Below are positions 59,712 through 64,000 of a stretch of DNA of 64,000 nucleotides, piece by piece; positions within the stretch are counted from its first letter, which is position 1; each line of letters opens with the position of its first letter. Source of the DNA: Elymus sibiricus (lineage: Eukaryota; Streptophyta; Magnoliopsida; Poales; Poaceae); assembly GCA_039707655.1 (NCBI GenBank), contig CM077665.1, positions 313,224,486 through 313,288,485 on the forward strand, given 5' to 3'. A program made the position numbers and the translations under genes. A model generated the notes under the pieces. That model saw nothing but the letters and a program-made list of their open reading frames with translations. It was not told where the DNA came from and did not search any database.

Positions 59712-60661
59712 GGGGACTGCTATGCGTCGGTCGGCGGATCTTTTTAAAAGATCCACCGCCTCGCGAGCCGTAGGATGTGGCGAGATGAACATTTCTTCTA
59801 TTTTGCAACAAAGACCTTGTTGCGGAAATATTTATAACAAAGATTGTGTTGCAGTATTTTTTTGCAACAGAGATTGTGTTGCGGATTATATATTTTCAGA
59901 AAAAAATTGCAACACAGACAATGTTGTAGAATTTTTTTCCAATTTTTCTTCGTTTTTATTTTTCGCAACATGTGTGTTGTTACGGGGCACAATTTTGCAA
60001 CACATGTAAAGTTACAAGAAGAGAGAGACGCGTCACACAGAGGAGCCGGCGGATCGCTCGCGTGCGATCCGTCGGCTGAATGTAAACGTTTCCCATACTA
60101 TATACATCAGATCCGGGTCTTGTTTGGAACTCCATTAAAATAGGAGATAAGATGGATTCGTTTGAGTTGCCGAGGCGGCCGGAGTTAACTCTTATTTTGG
60201 TTAGGAAATGTAGAGAAGGAAATATTAGGGGAAACGTTTACGTTCAGCCTACGGACCACACGCGAGCGATCCGCCGGCTCCTTTGTGTGACTCGTGTCTC
60301 TCTTTCTGTAACTTTACCTGTGTTGTAAAATTGTCCCCTACAACAACAGACATGTTGCAATAAATAAAAACGAAGAAAAACTGGAAAAAAAATCGGCAAC
60401 ATTGTCTGCGTTGCATATTTTTTCCGAAACAACACCCATGTTGCAAAAATATATAATCCGCAACACAATCTCCGTTGCAAAAAAAATACCGCAACACAAT
60501 CTCTGTTGCACAAATATTCCGCAACACAATCTCTGTTATAAATGTTTCTGCAACAAGGTCTTTTTTGCAAAACAGAAGAAATGTTCATCTCGCCACATCC
60601 TACGGCTCGCGAGGCGGCGGATCTTTTAAAAAGATCCTCCGACCGACGCGTAGCAGTCCCC
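59712..60661. mobile_element. Foldback (long inverted-repeat) element within element J
   Basis: A 0.95-kb palindrome: left arm 59712-60094 and right arm 60228-60661, with a 133-bp spacer. Outer ends read GGGGACTGCTA... and its complement, with the common block GATCTTTT/AAAAGATC, then GAACATTTCTTCT. The arms hold tandem GTTGCAACA-type motifs every 25-30 bases. Arms are unequal because the right arm has extra motif units. No coding sequence and no clear target duplication (CTCTTCTGG at left, ATATAGTAT at right), so the transposon superfamily is unknown; Mutator-like foldback is possible. Confidence 0.75.
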
Positions 60662-60892
60662 ATATAGTATTGAACCAGCTAATTCTTTGAACAAGTACTT
60701 GTACGTGCATGTGTTAGTACCATATGCATGCGCCTCCTTGTCCATCCCATACATGTGATAATAAGCATGCATGTATGCAAATCTTATTTGTTTATGCACA
60801 ATAACAATTTCTTGAGCAAGTGCAACGCCAATACGACTGGAGCTAGGACTGGCCGTATAATCCTTCACTGCTTCAAGCGAATCCGTCCTCGG

Positions 60893-61635
60893 TTACGAGT
60901 TAATGTTTTTGGCAACATGTTTGGGTACAGGCTGAACGTGTGATGAAAAAAAATCAGTAACATCAGCCTCCTTTTCCTTTGCTTCCTCTGGCTTGTTCAT
61001 TTTATGTAGCCGTTCTTTCCTCCAAGTCTTCAACGCCTTCTTATCTAGGGCCATGAGAACATAATTCGTTTCCTGTTCGACGGTATACGTGTTGGCGAGA
61101 TAGTTGTGTGTAGCATTATTATGTTTGTACCATGGCTCTCCCAATACCATATGACACGAAACCATCGGTACCGGAATTATGTCGCACAAAACCTCACAAG
61201 AAAATTTGCCAGTACCATTGTTTGGTGTGTGATGTCGATCTTGTCGTAGCACCTTCTCATTGAGTACGGTCATAGATGTGGTGTCATCGATAGTTGCAGT
61301 TTCTCCACCATGTCGACGCCGATAGCGTTGATCCAACTGTCATGGTCAATCATCATGGCGCAAACTTTCTCTCCCACCTTACAGTAGGTGTGAAAAAGTT
61401 CAGCACCATAGCCTTTTTCCTCCAGCAAACAATCGCCAGATAGTTTCCAGTACCTCCTCCTTGATGATGACGCATCGTTCGTCTCCTCCAAAATGTCGAG
61501 AGCAACGCCTGTCTCTGATACTACCTGATGAGCACGGAACCTCAAGGCGAGGGTCGATTCGTTGTTGGCCCGATCTTTCACGGCACAAACCTCCATCGCA
61601 GCAAGAACTTGTTGCGGGTTTATGAGAAAATTCAC
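60893..61635 (-). pseudogene. Gypsy-like aspartic protease of element J
   Basis: On the minus strand, two frames joined by a frameshift near 61285. The first (61635-61285) reads CKVGEKVCAMMIDHDSWIN; the active-site DSG/DTG of a normal protease is replaced by DHDSWIN, so it cannot be catalytic. The second (61336-60893) contains the second-half block CEVLCDIIPVPMVSCHMVLG then LANTYTVE, and ends in a K- and E-rich tail (KPEEAKEKEAD) before a stop at 60893. The upstream part of the first frame lies in the LTR. This looks like the gag-protease remnant of a small non-autonomous gypsy-derived element. Confidence 0.65.
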
Positions 61636-62066
61636 AAACGCCGCAAAAACAACACGTCAACCCCTCGATCCGAAGGAATAACATGAACGAACCATATAGG
61701 CTCAGCCTATAATCTCCGACGCGTCGCATCGCAGGAACTCACACGCCAATAGAGAATTTTGACAAGGTTTCTCTAAACTTGATAACGGCTGACGGCCGGA
61801 AAACACACATGTGTCTAATTCATCTCAAAATAACCTACCTATTACATGACGCACAGACTTGGCTTTATAGTAGAAGCCTACCCTTCTAACTTGACTCACA
61901 AGAATAAACTCAACTTTTGATCTATCTCTAACTCACTGGTGAAATACTAGAAATAAAAATATTAAATAGCTTGATCTCAACGTGGCTCATAATTAGACCG
62001 AACACAACTAACTCAAATACTTGGTGCGTCATGTGCACCATGACTTGATTAGGTGCCCCCCATCCA
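61526..62066 (-). repeat. LTR of element J, right copy (5' LTR)
   Basis: 541 bp, matching the left copy. It adjoins the priming-site-like sequence at about 61508-61525. Confidence 0.75.
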
Positions 62067-62501
62067 AGGACCTGAAGATTTGGGTAAAAGGATTCTGTAG
62101 TGAATCTAGGCTGCAACTGCATTTAGCCACGGAGATCGTGCTTCGATTCGACTTCGCACAAGAAAGTAGAACCCTCTCCCCTGCCGAACACAACCTTCGC
62201 AAGCAGCTCAAGATGAGGATCATGGGCCTAGCAGCGATCCAAAGAGCACGTAGACGGCAGGCTTCTAGAGTGACATGGCTGCGGGTAGGAGATGCAAAGA
62301 CGGCTTTCTTCTAGGCCAAAATCAAGTCCCGACGCCAGTAGAATTCATCCACTCCCTACAAACGAATGCCTCTGTAGTCACCAGCCACGTCGACAAAGCT
62401 AAGGCAATCCATTCAAATTTCACCGCAACCATAGGGAATAAGGCACGGAGGGACGTCACCATTGACTGGGACATGATCGACCTGCCATCACTGTCGGTAG
62501 G
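62067..62501 (+). pseudogene. LINE ORF2, region before the reverse transcriptase
   Basis: Plus strand, after element J. Reads DLKIWVKGF, LHLATEIVLRFDFAQE and RRRQASRVTWLRVGDAKTAFF, the helical segment between endonuclease and reverse transcriptase of plant LINEs. It is broken by a TAG at about 62312 and frameshifts after it (62320-62400). The sequence stops at 62501 where gypsy K inserts. The target flank is GTAGG (62497-62501). The reverse transcriptase would follow outside this window. Confidence 0.8.
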
Positions 62502-62977
62502 TGTCGGTGTCAAAACCGGCGGATCTCGGGTAGGGGGTCCCGAACTATGAATCTGGGATCTATAGTTAACAGGGGACAAAGGAGACGATGTTTACCCAGG
62601 TTTAGGCCCTCGTGAGGAGGTAAAACCCTACGTCCTACTTGATTATATTGATGAGTATGATGGTTACAGAGTCGATCTACCTCGAGATCAAATGAGATAA
62701 ACCCTAGATGATTTGACTTGTCCCTCTACGAACTAAGCCCCCTGGTTTATATAGACACCAGGGGTACCTAGGGTTACATGTAGTCGGTTGCTACAGATGG
62801 TTTTTAAACACACCCATCTGTTACTGGACGGACGCACCACGGCACCTGAGATTTCCTTCCTGACCACGTAGCCCCGTATAGTTCGGTCTCCCCACAGCGG
62901 CCACCGAGTACCTTATTAGTTCGGCCCACTTGAGATAGGTCGGCATACCGAGGACCCCTTAATCCCGGACTCCCTCA
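62502..62977 (+). repeat. 5' LTR of element K
   Basis: 476 bp with TG...CA ends. A TATA box TTTATATAG is at 62746-62754. Confidence 0.85.
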
Positions 62978-63344
62978 GTAGCCCCCGAACTTGCCTCCAA
63001 CGCCGAGGTACTCGGCCTTCTGCAGATTCGCCCGCCCAAGGTCTTCGGCTTGTGAGGCGAGTTCTCTTCTCCTCTGGTTCGTCGGACAATAACCTGGCCA
63101 CTGATAAACCTTCATCTGTCGCAAACGTCACGGGCCCACAGTATTAATTTCTCTGTCCAAGGGTCAATGAAACCCCTCCATTCTTGCGCACCAATAGAGG
63201 GCAGGTACCCTAACAGTCTTTTACAAAATTGCCCTTAACAGGCTGAGGGGGGAAACGCCTATTTTAAGCAAGTTAAACCTGCCACGGGCAACACTTCCTT
63301 CCCCCTCGCCACCAAGAGGCCCTAGAATCAACGAACTTGGAGAT

Positions 63345-64000
63345 ATGGCGAGTGCTCCAGGTTCCTCCTCGCGCCCTCATGGTCCCCTTCCAGGTGACTG
63401 GGCAAGCTGTTCCGTTTCCCTCCCTCAGCTGTGTAATCTTGAGGTACAGGGATATCTCCCTGCTTCGGATCTGGCACCCACTCACGCTAGATTGACTTCC
63501 GTGAACAGCGAGGCCTTTGCGGAGAACTTCCCTGCTCCCCGCCAGGACAAGAGGGTATGCTTCACCTCCTTCCTCCTAAGAGGCCTAGGCTTCCCCCATT
63601 CACCCCTTCTTGAGGGGTTTACTAGAGTTCTACGGTATCCAACTCCACAACCTCACCCTCGGGTCTATCTTGCATATCTCGGGCTTCGTTGCCCTCTGCG
63701 AGATGCTTCTAGGCTGCGAGCCCCACTTTGATATATGGAGAAAGTATTTCTGCTTCGTCCCCCGCACTCGGGGAGGGTCAATCCGGGAAGTAGGTGGAGC
63801 CGATGTGTGGAGTATAGCCGGGACGGGGTATCCCATCGGGACCCCAAAGAAGGAATCCAAAGAGTGGACTTTAGAGTGGTTTTATATTGAGGACGTCCCC
63901 TTATTCGACCCAGCTCGAAGGGGTTTGCCCGAATACTCCGAGGCTCATTTAAAGAAAAGATTCAATTGGTGTCCGAAGAGCTCTTCCCAAGAGGAGAGCG
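63345..64000 (+). pseudogene. Gag-like protein of element K (Transposase_28-type), frameshifted, partial
   Basis: Starts ATG 63345 (MASAPGSSSRPHG). The N-terminal part contains LPGDWASCSVSLPQLCNLEVQG and CFTSFLLRGLGFPHSPLLEG. A frameshift near 63618-63630 switches to the frame that stays open to the window end (FYGIQLHNLTLGSILHISGF, EPHFDIWRKYFCF, EWFYIEDVPLF, YSEAHLKKRF). The pattern resembles the plant gypsy-type gag family that Pfam calls putative gypsy type transposon (Transposase_28), by memory. It probably gives the capsid-like precursor. The frameshift makes this copy inactive unless it is a sequencing error. Confidence 0.75.

Larger units (their letters stand above)
59099..62066 (-). 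mobile_element. LTR element J, short, with protease only
   Basis: Two direct repeats act as LTRs (59099-59669 and 61526-62066, TG...CA ends). The minus strand just inside the right one reads GGTAGTATCAGAGACAGG, a near match to the initiator-Met priming site. Between them lie a foldback element and a gypsy-like aspartic protease remnant. No reverse transcriptase is present. No clear target duplication is seen (CGTTC on the left, AGGAC on the right), and the LINE lacks about 0.6 kb here. By eye the LTRs are about 93 percent alike, so it is older than the other elements. The element therefore arose by insertion plus deletion, or by rearrangement. Confidence 0.7.
62502..64000 (+). mobile_element. 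Gypsy element K, 5' end (Fatima-like)
   Basis: Plus-strand element running off the window. The 476-bp LTR starts TGTCGGTGTCAAAACC (62502) and ends ...GGACTCCCTCA (62977), a style I associate with the Fatima family. It is followed by a short leader and then a gag-like gene from 63345. The target flank GTAGG is at 62497-62501. The other end is outside the window, so completeness is unknown. Confidence 0.85.

Overview
The window looks like intergenic DNA from a Triticeae grass (wheat, Aegilops or barley type). The evidence is stacked long-LTR Ty1/copia elements of the Angela/BARE-1 type, Athila/Sabrina-like Ty3/gypsy elements whose priming site reads TGGCGCCGTTGCC, a SIRE/Maximus-like copia element, a Stowaway MITE and a plant LINE. 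Almost everything is transposon. I can support one host gene, a small two-exon gene for a secreted cysteine-rich peptide at 37845-38249 on the + strand. Family names are assigned from memory of sequence style and are less certain than the structures.

Layout. 1-13254: gypsy A (- strand), whose gag frame is split by a complete nested gypsy B (3805-11106, TSD ATAAC). 13255-15812: the 3' end of gypsy C (+). 15813-16268: an LTR scrap. 16269-20132: the 5' half of gypsy D (-), whose LTR carries a 324-bp GC-rich hAT-like MITE. 20133-23937: non-coding repeat DNA, including a GC-rich block. 23938-34092: copia E (-), split in its integrase by complete copia F (25133-33955, TSD ATACC). 35181-37330: copia G (+), split by a 1.5-kb solo LTR. 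37331-40195: the small gene and a tandem duplication that includes its last codons, with a Stowaway MITE in one copy. 40196-48413: copia H (-, TSD CTAAC), inserted at the end of the second duplicate. From about 48445 to beyond 62501: a LINE (+) broken by copia I (49114-57948, TSD AGCAC), by LTR element J (59099-62066, itself holding a 0.95-kb foldback) and by gypsy K (from 62502 to the window end).

How it fits together. The elements record successive insertions. Exact target duplications and preserved reading frames show that A's gag and E's integrase were continuous before B and F arrived. By eye, LTR pairs of B, F and I differ by about 2-3 percent, and those of J by about 7 percent. Elements A, B and D show gag and/or protease-type ORFs without reverse transcriptase or integrase in the visible sequence. 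They would depend on enzymes supplied by other elements. Copia I has near-identical LTRs around a ruined core, which also points to mobilisation in trans. No CRISPR, operon or bacterial-type system is present, and I found no convincing wholly new system. The items most worth checking are the cysteine-rich gene and its duplication, the hAT-like GC-rich MITE, the foldback, the repeated polypurine-tract motifs and the palindrome array in the LTR of H.
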